Assembly: GCF_027594545.1 (NCBI RefSeq)
Contig: NZ_CP115160.1
Span: 2,675,001 to 2,739,000 of the forward strand
Direction: 5' to 3'
DNA length: 64,000 nt
Source of the DNA: Algoriphagus sp. TR-M9
GTDB lineage: Bacteria; Bacteroidota; Bacteroidia; Cytophagales; Cyclobacteriaceae
The notes under the pieces are model-generated. The model was not told the origin of the DNA and searched no databases. It was given only the letters and a program-made list of their open reading frames with translations. The number at the start of each line of letters is the position of its first letter. Position 1 is the stretch's first letter. The translations under genes were made by a program, and so were the position numbers. Shown piece by piece: positions 26,410-35,223 of the stretch.

Positions 26410-27018
26410 TCAACCAACGATAGTCCGAAAAGTCAAATTCACCCTAGGCTTTGAAACCAACTTGGTCGGGGGAAGTCTATGCAGCCAATGCGTCTGGGTA
26501 GTTCCTTTCATCACAAGCAGGCTTCCATTCTCCAAAATCTGAGAAACGGTCTCTTTGGAAGCCTTATGTTTGAAGGCGAACTTGCGTTCGGCACCAAAAC
26601 TCACCGAAGCTATGGCGCCGTCTTTTTTCAGATCTGTTTCCCCATCGCTATGCCAGGCCATGCCTTCGCTACCATTGTGATAGAGATTCAGTAAACAGGA
26701 ATTGAATGTTTCGCCCGTTCTACTTTCTACTAACTCTTTTAGCTCCAGCAATTCTTTGGTCCAGGGCAAAGCCGTCTTCGTGTTATTGGAATAGGTGTAT
26801 TCGAAAGGCTTTTCAGCATACCAGGCTACTTTCCGCTTGGTCTCTATGCGTTTACCAAAAATAACGGCAACATCATTTTTCCATTGAATCTCATTCAACA
26901 AGTAGTCCGTGTATCGCATAGCCTGAGGACTAGGCATGATTTTACCATAATAATTTACAACTCCGTCTTTCGGCAGCAGGTTGATGGTTTCAGGCAAATC
27001 TTGATTGAATAAGTCCAT
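26410..27018 (-). CDS. AlkB-like 2-oxoglutarate/Fe(II) dioxygenase
   Basis: This 202-residue enzyme oxidatively removes alkyl groups from DNA bases. The core shows the iron ligands HSDGE (WHSDGETDLKKDG near 125) and the distal His in the THWLHRLPPTK segment, and the 2-oxoglutarate-binding Arg residues near the end (SKPRVNLTFR). The size fits the ALKBH2-like bacterial group. It starts seven bases after the ada-like gene stop and is surely co-transcribed, giving a two-gene alkylation-repair operon. Confidence 0.92.
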   Translation of the reverse strand: MDLFNQDLPETINLLPKDGVVNYYGKIMPSPQAMRYTDYLLNEIQWKNDVAVIFGKRIETKRKVAWYAEKPFEYTYSNNTKTALPWTKELLELKELVESRTGETFNSCLLNLYHNGSEGMAWHSDGETDLKKDGAIASVSFGAERKFAFKHKASKETVSQILENGSLLVMKGTTQTHWLHRLPPTKLVSKPRVNLTFRTIVG

Positions 27019-27025
27019 TATGAGT

Positions 27026-27874
27026 TTAGTGATCTCTGTGTATTGTTGCCGCTTCCCATGCTATAATCGCTGATTTGCGGGTAGGTCCCCACATGTAGCC
27101 GCCGATATTTCCGCTGGATTGGATCACGCGATGGCAAGGAATCAAGAATGCAACAGGGTTACTGCCTATCGCAGTTCCTATGGCCCGGGAAGCTTTAGGC
27201 TTTTCTATTTCTGAGGCTATGCTCCCATAGGTAGTAAGCTTTCCCAAAGGGATTTTCAACAAGGCATCCCAAACTTTGAGTTGGAATGCTGTGCCTTGCA
27301 GGTGAAGTTTGACCTGGGAAATCCTACTCCAATCCTGCCGGAAAACACACAAGGCTTCCTGCTGAATACTATCTACCATCTGCTTATAATTTGCATTCGG
27401 AAAGCGGGCTTTCAGACTAGTTTCCCCTTCGTGCAGAGTTGTGAAAAAAGCCAGGTGACAAATACCTTTTGAAGTGGATGCTACGATGATTTGTCCGAAT
27501 GGGCTATCCGCAAAACTGTACTTGATCTCTAGGTTTTCACCGCCATTTTTGAATTCCCCCGGTGTCATACCTTCTATTTTCACAAACAAATCATGAAGTC
27601 TGCCCGTGCCGCTCAGTCCGGTCTGCTCAGCCGCTTCAAATAAGGTAGCTTCTTTCCCTTTTAGCAGCTGCTTGGCATACTCCAGGCTTAGGAACTGCAT
27701 AAACTTCTTGGGGCTCACACCTGCCCAATCGGTAAACAGGCGCTGAAAGTGAAAGGGACTCAAATGCACCTGCGCGGCTATTTCCTCTAGAGCAGGCTGG
27801 GTGCGGAAATTTGCCCGAATATATTCAATGGCCTTGGCGATTCGTAGGTAATTGAGGTCTTGAGTTTCGCTCAT
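27026..27874 (-). CDS. AraC-type regulator fused to O6-methylguanine-DNA methyltransferase (Ada-like)
   Basis: The 282-residue protein joins an AraC helix-turn-helix domain (residues about 5-105, LEEIAAQVHLSPFHFQRLF) to a methyltransferase domain ending in the active-site PCHRVI with Cys247. It lacks the N-terminal zinc domain of E. coli Ada, which senses methylphosphotriesters, so how the AraC part is switched is unclear; self-methylation of Cys247 is one option. The partner gene downstream is alkB-like, and both act on alkylated DNA. The ATG at 27874 fits the family. Confidence 0.93.
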   Translation of the reverse strand: MSETQDLNYLRIAKAIEYIRANFRTQPALEEIAAQVHLSPFHFQRLFTDWAGVSPKKFMQFLSLEYAKQLLKGKEATLFEAAEQTGLSGTGRLHDLFVKIEGMTPGEFKNGGENLEIKYSFADSPFGQIIVASTSKGICHLAFFTTLHEGETSLKARFPNANYKQMVDSIQQEALCVFRQDWSRISQVKLHLQGTAFQLKVWDALLKIPLGKLTTYGSIASEIEKPKASRAIGTAIGSNPVAFLIPCHRVIQSSGNIGGYMWGPTRKSAIIAWEAATIHRDH

Positions 27875-28081
27875 GGGAATTCAGCTTATTTGCTCAAAAG
27901 TAAATTGATTCATATAATCACAAAACCCGAATCTTGCTATCCTGTTTTGATTTCCTTTTCCACTCGCGTAAAAGAGCCAGCAATGATTGCAGCTACAGGA
28001 GAAGACTTTTAAATTGAAGCGGTTTAGATTAAAATTAATGTGTAGCCTAACTCCACGGAGCACTCAGCAGCCGCAAACCCC

Positions 28082-29320
28082 ATGAAAAAAGATCTCAAAA
28101 CCCAAAATAGAAGGGCTTTTTTACAAAAAAGCAGTCTTGCCACGCTATCTGCTTTACTAGGAGCCGATATAGTCCATGCCGTGAGCATGCCTTCAGGATA
28201 TATTCCTGTCATGCTTGAAGCTGATTTTGACCCCATGAAAGGTAAAAACCAAGGAATGGTCATCCGAAATGAAAAACCTTGGAATGTGGAAGCAGTCCCC
28301 CATCTTTTGGATGACGCTATCACTCCTTTTGGCAGTATTTTCATTAGAAATAATGGCTTGATTCCCGAAGATGTGGATGCAGAAAAATGGACTTTGACTT
28401 TCGGCGGGGAATCTGTGAAGCAGGAGAAAACTTTTACCCTGCAGGAACTGAAACAAAACTTCAAAGCCTATACCTATCAGTTGGTGCTGGAATGTGGAGG
28501 TAATGGAAGAGCAGGATTTTATCCTCCAGCCTCCGGCAACCAATGGGAAGAAGGGGCTGTTTACTGCGCCAAGTGGACAGGTGCAAGACTCAGGGACGTA
28601 CTGGAAGCCGTGGGCATCAAATCAGATGCGGTATACATTGGCTATTACGGGAAGGACAAGCACCTCAATGGAGACCCAAGCAAGGTGGTGATTTCCCGCG
28701 GGGTGCCTATCTCCAAGGCAATGCAAGATGAGACATTGCTGGCCTGGTCCATGAACGAGGAGGAAATTCCTTTGGCACATGGCTATCCCTTGAGATTGGT
28801 ATGCGGAGGTTGGCCAGCCTCTGCTTCCGGCAAGTGGGTTCACAAGCTGGTGGTAAGAAACCAAGAACATGATGGTCCAAAAATGACCGGAACCTCCTAC
28901 CGGGTTCCTAAAAACCCCGTAGCTCCCGGAGAAAATGTGCCGGACGAGGATATGAAAATCATAGAATCTATGCCGGTAAAGTCACTTATCACCTACCCCA
29001 AGACCGGGGCGATGTTTGGCAAATCCAAGAAACTGCAGGTCCGTGGCCATGCTTGGGCCGGGGAAAACGAAGTGGCACGTGTGGAGGTCTCCACAGATTT
29101 TGGCGCTACTTGGAAAACCTGTTCGTTAAGCAAACCTGTCAACCGGCTTGCTTGGCAGCAGTGGTCCATACAATTGGATTTTACTGAAGTGGGCTATTAT
29201 GAGATTTGGGCCAAAGCCACCGATGAGCAAGGAGTGGCGCAACCTATGGTAATCCCCGGCTGGAACCCTAAAGGCTACCTGAACAATGCCTGTCACCGCA
29301 TAGCCGTCAAAGTAGGTTAA
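28082..29320 (+). CDS. sulfite-oxidase-like molybdopterin enzyme, Tat-exported (SorA/SoxC type)
   Basis: This 412-residue periplasmic oxidoreductase likely oxidises sulfite to sulfate. The N-terminus has a twin-arginine signal (NRRAFLQKS followed by LATLSALLGADIVHA). The oxidoreductase molybdopterin domain follows with the conserved Mo-ligand Cys138 in LECGGNGR. The C-terminal dimerisation domain starts near 300 (ITYPKTGA, QVRGHAWAGENEVARVEVS). No heme domain is fused; instead a c-type cytochrome gene follows after two bases, matching the SorAB or SoxCD layout. Molybdenum cofactor genes are not in the window. Confidence 0.92.
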   Translation: MKKDLKTQNRRAFLQKSSLATLSALLGADIVHAVSMPSGYIPVMLEADFDPMKGKNQGMVIRNEKPWNVEAVPHLLDDAITPFGSIFIRNNGLIPEDVDAEKWTLTFGGESVKQEKTFTLQELKQNFKAYTYQLVLECGGNGRAGFYPPASGNQWEEGAVYCAKWTGARLRDVLEAVGIKSDAVYIGYYGKDKHLNGDPSKVVISRGVPISKAMQDETLLAWSMNEEEIPLAHGYPLRLVCGGWPASASGKWVHKLVVRNQEHDGPKMTGTSYRVPKNPVAPGENVPDEDMKIIESMPVKSLITYPKTGAMFGKSKKLQVRGHAWAGENEVARVEVSTDFGATWKTCSLSKPVNRLAWQQWSIQLDFTEVGYYEIWAKATDEQGVAQPMVIPGWNPKGYLNNACHRIAVKVG

Positions 29321-29322
29321 TT

Positions 29323-29826
29323 ATGAAAAACTCTGATAGAAACCCTTACCCGGAAAGGGAAAAAGTATTCTCCCAACTGCTTAAGCCAATTTTAGGCGTG
29401 CTGGTGCTTATTCTGCTCCTGATCGGTGTTATGCTTTTTATGATTTTCAGACCTGATTTCTCAGCAGAAAAGGAGACGAAGCCGGAACAGCTGCTTTCAG
29501 AAACGTCCGGCAGCAGTGAGCAGAGTGCTTTGGCACCGGGGGATGGAATCGATGCAGAAACCGGCTTGGTAGCTTCTGCAGGATTGGAGTTGATAAAAGC
29601 GAACTGTACCAACTGTCACTCCAGCGCACTGATTATACAAAATAGATTTACCCGGGAAGGCTGGAAGGAAAAGATCGTGTGGATGCAGGAAACCCAAGGA
29701 CTTTGGCCTTTGGGAGAAAGCGAGGAGGCTATATTGGATTACCTGGCCGAGCACTATGCTCCGGCGCCCTATCTGGGAAGAAGGGCTCCCTTGAGGGAAA
29801 TAGAATGGTATGAGCTGGAGGATTAA
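29323..29826 (+). CDS. c-type cytochrome partner of the sulfite-oxidase-like enzyme
   Basis: The 167-residue protein has a membrane anchor (about 20-42, PILGVLVLILLLIGVMLFMI), a Glu/Ser-rich linker, and one heme-binding motif CTNCH at 95-99. A distal Met ligand may be in VWMQETQGLWP. It probably takes electrons from the molybdoenzyme upstream and passes them to the respiratory chain. The two-base spacing shows translational coupling. Confidence 0.9.
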   Translation: MKNSDRNPYPEREKVFSQLLKPILGVLVLILLLIGVMLFMIFRPDFSAEKETKPEQLLSETSGSSEQSALAPGDGIDAETGLVASAGLELIKANCTNCHSSALIIQNRFTREGWKEKIVWMQETQGLWPLGESEEAILDYLAEHYAPAPYLGRRAPLREIEWYELED

Positions 29827-29837
29827 AAAAGCATTTT

Positions 29838-30203
29838 TCAGGCCTTACGCAGAATCTTTTCCATCTTCTTCCCCTTGGCCAGTTCATCCACGAGTTTGTC
29901 CAGATACCGTACCTTTTGAGTGAGGGGATTTTCCAGTTCCTCCACTCTATAGCCACAGATCAGCCCCTTGATCAAGTTCGCATTGGAGTTTAAGCTAGCT
30001 TGCTGAAAAAAGGCCTCAAAAGTGACCTTACTTGCTATCAGCTTTTGAATTTCCGAATCATCGAAACCGCAAAGCCAATGGATCACTTCATGAAGTTCCT
30101 CCTTGGTTCTTCCTTTCTTTTCTACTTTGGTCACATAGTGCGGATACACTGAGGCAAAGGTCATTTTTGCCATCCGTTCGTCATGTTCTGGGGTAGTTTT
30201 CAT
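29838..30203 (-). CDS. DUF2200 family protein
   Basis: This 121-residue cytosolic protein matches the DUF2200 family along its length ([38 protein letters not shown]). The function is unknown. It lies 12 bases from the convergent cytochrome gene. Confidence 0.85.
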   Translation of the reverse strand: MKTTPEHDERMAKMTFASVYPHYVTKVEKKGRTKEELHEVIHWLCGFDDSEIQKLIASKVTFEAFFQQASLNSNANLIKGLICGYRVEELENPLTQKVRYLDKLVDELAKGKKMEKILRKA

Positions 30204-30324
30204 AGCTGAGAGGAAATTACTGAAATGGGCGAAAAAGAAAAAATGCTAGTACCATCTAAATAATCGATATACTGGGCCTAGTTAATAATAAGCTATACAT
30301 TGGTTCCCATTTAAAGGTTTTATC

Positions 30325-30732
30325 TCAATGCTCATCCCCTTGGTAAATCCACATGGATTGTGTTTCTCCTGCTTTAACAAATCCTGCTTTTTTATAAAAG
30401 TCAATGGCTTTGCCATCTGCAGTCAATAATTGCATGTGAAAACCGGCATATTTCTCCTGCATCCTTGCCAGGATCATTTTACCAATTCCGGTGCCCTGAA
30501 AATCGGGATGAACCAACAAATGAGGGTAATACACTACCAGGTATCCATCTGAGATGGAATTCCCTAGCCCCACCAAGCTATCATGAGCCCAAGCTGTGAC
30601 CAGGGAATGTGAATTCCTGAGTGCTTGTAGCAATTCGATGGGCTTTTTGGCAGCGCTCCAATGATTCGCTGTGTAAAGTGCTAAAACTTGATCAGGTGCT
30701 AAGTCCCTGGTCTCCGAAATTTCTATGTCCAT
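30325..30732 (-). CDS. GNAT family N-acetyltransferase
   Basis: This 135-residue enzyme transfers an acetyl group from acetyl-CoA to an unknown amine. The CoA-binding motif is VHPDFQGTGIGKMIL near residue 75, and the C-terminal GFVKAGETQSMWIY closes the fold. Its length is typical of the minimal family. It is a single gene with its own short upstream region. Confidence 0.88.
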   Translation of the reverse strand: MDIEISETRDLAPDQVLALYTANHWSAAKKPIELLQALRNSHSLVTAWAHDSLVGLGNSISDGYLVVYYPHLLVHPDFQGTGIGKMILARMQEKYAGFHMQLLTADGKAIDFYKKAGFVKAGETQSMWIYQGDEH

Positions 30733-30958
30733 TTATGATCTTGGTTTAATTGAAGAATCTTTGTCCGTGCTAGGCAGACGGTGGAAAACTGGATGCTGGC
30801 GCAGTTTTTTAACTTACATGGATATTCGGAATGCTGCCAGTAACCAATATTTCTCTCCTCAACCGGCCGGAAGACTGTAGTGGCTTCAATTCTTAAGTTT
30901 AACATATCCTATGCTGCTTTTGTCTGCTTACTGGCAGAAAACCGGATCTACGTAATAT

Positions 30959-31315
30959 CTATTTTAATTTTCTTTCTTTCATGTCAAACTCATTCAACTG
31001 CTGCGGTTTAAGCTTAATTATTGTAGTTTGATTTTCAAATTCGATATGAATTCCATCTGTTATCGACCCTTCATATTCTATGCACAATAATTCACTTTTA
31101 TAGGGTAAAAGAGTTAACTGTTTGAACTCAAATAATCGTGTCTCTTTCACTTTTAGCGTCACCTCTACTTCACGAGTGGTATTATTTGTTATCCTTAAGT
31201 CTGTTGGTGTAGAGGCAGCCAGTCCGCAGTTATAGTTGTAAGCCGCCTCGCGACAACCTAATAGCATGGCTGTTCCGACAATTGTGTAGATTATGATAAG
31301 ATAAGATTGCTTCAT
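30959..31315 (-). CDS. small predicted lipoprotein, unknown function
   Basis: The 118-residue product begins MKQSYLIIIYTIVGTAMLLG and reaches a lipobox Cys at residue 21 (LLGC), so it is likely a lipoprotein. The rest is beta-rich, with a pattern (NNTTREVEVTLKVKET) like an Ig-like or copper-protein-like sandwich, but I do not recognise a family. An upstream ATG (31363) would put 16 residues before the signal peptide and is rejected. It is next to the decayed region at 31316-32815. Confidence 0.7.
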   Translation of the reverse strand: MKQSYLIIIYTIVGTAMLLGCREAAYNYNCGLAASTPTDLRITNNTTREVEVTLKVKETRLFEFKQLTLLPYKSELLCIEYEGSITDGIHIEFENQTTIIKLKPQQLNEFDMKERKLK

Positions 31316-31478
31316 ATTAATGTGTGCTATCGGTTTGCCGATGGCTAAAGCACGAAGTTTCAAGGCAAATTAATGTGTCCAAGCCCAAGTATTTATAGAA
31401 GAGATGCACAAGGTTTGATTTAATCACTGAACAGCAACTTTGAGACAGGTGCTATTATGGCTCATTTTTCTTTATTTC

Positions 31479-31597
31479 GACACTATCCCGAAAAGTGTGT
31501 AAGTAGATTTTAGGGTTGGTTAGAATTTTAGACGGTTTTCAAACATAATCATAAATTGGTTTAGGATCATGCCCCAATCTCGGATCGGCATGGTCCA
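31479..31597 (-). mobile_element. IS256-family transposase relic with one terminal sequence
   Basis: On the minus strand the codons from 31597 to the stop at 31520 read WTMPIRDWGMILNQFMIMFE and then NRLKF, which is the C-terminal signature of IS256-type (mutator) transposases. The frame is closed by TAG directly upstream, so the rest of the gene is gone. About 40 bases past the stop lies GACACTATCCCGAAAAGTGT (31479-31498, plus strand), a good candidate for one terminal repeat of the element. No matching second end was found in the window. Confidence 0.7.
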
Positions 31598-31961
31598 CTA
31601 TTTTCTGTCCTTCTAGCTTAAATATTGGCATAATGTGTCGTTCTTAAAATGCACCACAACAATCACATATCCGTGACGCTTTATTTCCCCCTAAACCTAC
31701 TCATCTTTTTTTAAACTCCAGTACCCTTCGTAGCTTCTAAACACAGTTTATCCGACTACAAACGGATACAAGCGACTAAATCCCAATTCCGAAACCTGCT
31801 ATCCCATAACTTTGGCTTATCGATTTCCTCCGGCGAAAACGAAGAACAAGTTTGCTAACCAAAAACAGCAAAATCATAAACACGCTAAGAAATCGAGCTT
31901 TATTTGAATAGCCAGACAATGGGATAAATAGAATTTAAGCGAGATTCCATATACCCGCTAA
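31598..31961. other. gene-free remnant sequence
   Basis: Between the transposase relic and the broken ssb gene I see no coding frame, terminator or repeat. The neighbours suggest that this is scar sequence left by insertion and deletion. Confidence 0.4.
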
Positions 31962-32492
31962 AAAACAATTATTACCACAGGAAACAAAGTACTGCTGATC
32001 GGACGTCTAGAATCCAAAGTTGAAATCAAAAACCTGGACGGGGACAAAACCCTAGGCAAGGTATTCATCGTCACTAATGGGTATTACAAAAACCAAAAAA
32101 GTGAACGCGTAGAAGAGACCACCCGGCACAATCTGGTAAACTTGGGCAAGCAGGCCGAACCCCCGGATAAGTACACCGAAAAGGGATTGGCAATCGCCAT
32201 AGAAGGCAAAATCAGCAAGCGATCCTACGAAGACAAGAAAGGAAACAAGCGCTACATCTCAGAAGTGGTGGTACAGAACATCCTACAGATGGGCGAACTC
32301 AAGGCCGCAGTACCCGCTGGAGCTAGCGAAGAGGATGACCTTCCCTTCTACCCCCTTGAATTCAAAACAAAACTGAAGAGCGAACCTACTATTGCTCACA
32401 CCTTAATGTTAAAACTGCGTACCCCTGAACAACCTAGAATGAGAATCGTAAAACAATCACTTAACTTAACCGTCCAGAAGACAAGAATGTGA
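31962..32492 (+). pseudogene. broken single-stranded DNA-binding protein gene (ssb-like)
   Basis: The frame from 31980 reads GNKVLLIGRL, then VEETTRHNLVNLGKQAE and SYEDKKGNKRYISEVVVQNI, a clear SSB OB-fold. It ends in the acidic tip EEDDLPF, the tail SSB uses to bind repair proteins, but where the stop codon should be (32349) there is TAC and the frame runs on for 47 more residues. There is no ATG upstream before a TAA at 31959. Two OB-fold tryptophans appear changed (TTWHN to TTRHN, AWGK to NLGK), each explicable by one base in the Trp codon. A TTG at 32142 would only give a fragment. The frame is otherwise open, so decay is recent or the product is altered but still made. The true ssb must be elsewhere. 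Confidence 0.8.
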
Positions 32493-32815
32493 CAACCAAA
32501 GTCAGGTAAGGTCATTTCTTCTTCGGTCATCTGTTTTCCGACCACATTAGCAAAGGGTCTAAGATAACTGGCATCATTGCGGAAAATCATATATATCATT
32601 TAGGAAAAATGTACACAAGAATTTTCCAAACACCGAAATGCATTGCATAAATACCTTATTTGTAAGAGTTGTATACTGAACATTTTACTATTTATTTCAT
32701 ATGATTATAATTTGTCTTTTAAAGGCCATATGGAATCTCGCCTGGGAGATAATCATCCCTCTGTGTGTCGCTTCCGACATGCTCGATTTCATTTATGAAA
32801 AAAAGCTAACCCAAG
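32493..32815. other. 323-bp AT-rich spacer upstream of the GH92 gene
   Basis: It holds the left copy of a 27-bp direct repeat (32567-32593). On the minus strand 32599-32497 reads FRNDASYLRPFANVVGKQMT and further family-like residues, possibly the remnant of a gene that I do not recognise. The GH92 promoter should lie near 32640-32720, but no clear TTTG/TAnnTTTG pair was found. Confidence 0.4.
32567..32593. repeat. 27-bp direct repeat, left copy, beside GH92/acylase block
   Basis: The 27 bases starting ACTGGCATCATTGCGGA recur in the same direction at 37663-37689 with two mismatches. The two copies enclose exactly the GH92 and penicillin-acylase-family genes. Both read RNDAS on the minus strand, so they may come from one repeated gene fragment. 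Confidence 0.6.
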
Positions 32816-35122
32816 ATGAACCTCCGCATTTGCCTCACTTTTTTAATCCTTCCATTTTCCTTTCTGGCTTTGTCCCAGACTGATGCTGACCCTGCCAGTT
32901 TGGTGAATCCTTATGTAGACAGTAAGAATTCCCGATGGTTCTTTTTTAATTCGGCCACACGCCCTTTTGGGATGGTCAACCTGAGTCCGGATACTGATAT
33001 GGGCGGTGCCTGGGGGTCGGGATACCGCTATGAGAGTGATTCTATCAAGGGCCTCAGCCATGTTCATGCCTGGCAGCTTTCAGCCCTTTCAGTACTTCCT
33101 GTTTCGGAGTTTACACTAGGTACAGAAAGGAACTTTGGTTCGCCATTTTCTCATGAGACAGAAATCGTGCAGCCCGGTTACCACCGGTTGTGGCTGGATC
33201 GGTATACTATCAAAGTAGAACTCACCTCCACCTTACGCACGGGATTTCATCGGTATACTTTCCCACGAAATGCCAGCAAACAGGTACTCATCCGAATAGG
33301 CGGCTTACTGGGGCCTTCCCAAATCACCGACGGAGAACTTATCCAGCTGGACAGCAAGACCCTGCAAGGGCATGTAATCAATGGACCCACTGTGAGGCGA
33401 CCTTATAATACACCGGTGTTTTTTGCCATCAAACTGAACCAAAACATCTCCGACATCAATGGCTGGGGAGCAGAAGGGTTGAGTAAGAAACTGAGCAATA
33501 TCCATGGGGAAGATTCTGGCGTGCTCCTGGGAGTTGACGGAGGAAAACAGGAACTACTCATGAAAGTTGGGATTTCTTACGTCAGCGAAGCACAGGCCAT
33601 GCTGAACCTGAACTCAGAACTCCCTCACTGGGATTTTGATCAGGTGGTCAAAGAATCTACTGAAGAGTGGAACAGCTATCTGGGAAGGATAGAAGTAAAG
33701 GGTGCCACAGAAAAAGACCGTAGACGCTTTTACACCGATTTATTTCATGCACTACAGGGCAGAAGAACGATCTCCGATGTCAATGGCAAATATGCTGACC
33801 TGACCAGCGGAACGCATCAGGTCAAGCAAATCCCCCTGGATGAAGCTGGGAATCCAAAATTCAGACACTTCAATTCGGATTCCTTTTGGGGAGCTCAGTG
33901 GACCATCAATACACTTTGGCATTTGGTTTACCCTGAAATCACCGAGGAGTTTGTGAACTCCATGCTCCGCTACTACCAGGACGGGGGCTTGATTCCCAGA
34001 GGACCTTCAGGCGGAAACTACACTTATGTGATGACAGGGGCTTCCAGCACTCCTTTTATCGTCAGTGCCTACCAAAAAGGAATTCGGGGGTTTGACGTGG
34101 ACCTGGCTTATGAAGGGCTGAAGAAAAACCATAGAGCCGGAGGAATTATGGAAAAAGCTGGCTACGAACATAAAACCGCATTGGGAGGGGGATTTTCTTA
34201 TTATTTGAAAAACGGGTTTGTGCCCTGGCCTATTCCGGAGGGGAATTTCGGGTATCACCAGGACGGACCGAGCCTGACTTTGGAATACGCTTATCAGGAC
34301 TGGACCTTAGCACAGCTGGCCAAAGCCTTAGGGGATAAATCTGCGGAACAGGAGTTTTTACAAAGATCCAAAAACTATCAAAACACCTACGACAAAGAAT
34401 CTAGCTGGATGCGCCCCAGGCATGTGGATGGCAGTTGGAAAACGCCTTTCGATCCCTATGAGTACAATGCTGGTTTCAACGAGGCAAATGGAAGCCAAGG
34501 CACTTGGTTTGTTCCTCATGACTTAGAAGGCTTGGCAGAGTTAATGGGAGGAACAGAAAAAGCTATAGAAAGACTGAATCAATCGTTTGTGGAGTCCGAG
34601 AAACTGGGATTCACTTCGGGCACCTCCCATGCGCAAGAAACCCACCCCGAATACCGAAGAATCCCCATAAACTATGGCAACCAGCCTTCCATTCAGACCT
34701 CCTTTATCTTCCACAAACTCGGAAAACCTGCACTGACCCAGTACTGGTCCAGAGCAATAGTGAATAGAATCTATTCAGGACTGAGTCATGAGAATGGTTA
34801 CAATGGAGATGAGGATCAGGGGTTGATGGGAAGCCTAGCTGTGCTGATGAAAATAGGTTTGTTCCAAATGAACGGTGGAACTGAAGCAGATCCGGCCTAT
34901 CAAATCGGCAGTCCTATTTTTGACCAAGTCAGTATCAAGCTGAATCCAAAGTACTACCCGGGAAAGGAGTTTATCATCAAAACCCTCGGGAATTCACCGG
35001 AGCATGTTTATATAAAAAGGGCAAACTGGAAAAGTCAACCATTACCAGCTTTGGATCTGAGACATTCCCAGATCATCCATGGGGGAGAGTTACTTTTGGA
35101 GATGAGCAATCAAGCAAATTGA
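32816..35122 (+). CDS. GH92 family glycosidase (alpha-1,2-mannosidase type)
   Basis: This 768-residue exported enzyme most likely trims alpha-mannose residues from N-glycan-like substrates, a calcium-dependent inverting reaction in family GH92. The signal peptide is about residues 1-20 (FLILPFSFLALSQ). The N-terminal beta-sandwich starts at VNPYVDSKNSRWFFFNSATRPFG-like residues with the SHVHAW pattern, and the (alpha/alpha)6 part carries DLFHALQGRR, SDSFWGAQWTINTLWHLVYP and the NGYNGDEDQGLMGSLAVL segment near the C-terminus. A family member needs a partner importer, but no SusC/SusD lies beside it. It faces the acylase gene across 101 bases and lies inside a direct-repeat pair. Confidence 0.92.
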   Translation: MNLRICLTFLILPFSFLALSQTDADPASLVNPYVDSKNSRWFFFNSATRPFGMVNLSPDTDMGGAWGSGYRYESDSIKGLSHVHAWQLSALSVLPVSEFTLGTERNFGSPFSHETEIVQPGYHRLWLDRYTIKVELTSTLRTGFHRYTFPRNASKQVLIRIGGLLGPSQITDGELIQLDSKTLQGHVINGPTVRRPYNTPVFFAIKLNQNISDINGWGAEGLSKKLSNIHGEDSGVLLGVDGGKQELLMKVGISYVSEAQAMLNLNSELPHWDFDQVVKESTEEWNSYLGRIEVKGATEKDRRRFYTDLFHALQGRRTISDVNGKYADLTSGTHQVKQIPLDEAGNPKFRHFNSDSFWGAQWTINTLWHLVYPEITEEFVNSMLRYYQDGGLIPRGPSGGNYTYVMTGASSTPFIVSAYQKGIRGFDVDLAYEGLKKNHRAGGIMEKAGYEHKTALGGGFSYYLKNGFVPWPIPEGNFGYHQDGPSLTLEYAYQDWTLAQLAKALGDKSAEQEFLQRSKNYQNTYDKESSWMRPRHVDGSWKTPFDPYEYNAGFNEANGSQGTWFVPHDLEGLAELMGGTEKAIERLNQSFVESEKLGFTSGTSHAQETHPEYRRIPINYGNQPSIQTSFIFHKLGKPALTQYWSRAIVNRIYSGLSHENGYNGDEDQGLMGSLAVLMKIGLFQMNGGTEADPAYQIGSPIFDQVSIKLNPKYYPGKEFIIKTLGNSPEHVYIKRANWKSQPLPALDLRHSQIIHGGELLLEMSNQAN

Positions 35123-35223
35123 GGTCTAATTCGGCTAATATTTCGCAAAGGAAAGAACTAGCGACTAGTATCCGCAACCATGAAGCTTAAAACCATTGTC
35201 CCTTGATTGCAGAGAATCTTGGT

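Noticed and set aside
32396..32599. A minus-strand 67-codon frame with RNDASYLRPFANVVGKQM
   Set aside because: Parts look protein-like, but it runs antisense into the ssb-like frame and I cannot assign a family; noted as a possible gene remnant only.
32701..32883. A 60-codon plus-strand frame overlapping the GH92 start
   Set aside because: It is in a different frame from the signal peptide of the GH92 gene, starts in AT-rich sequence and has no family features.
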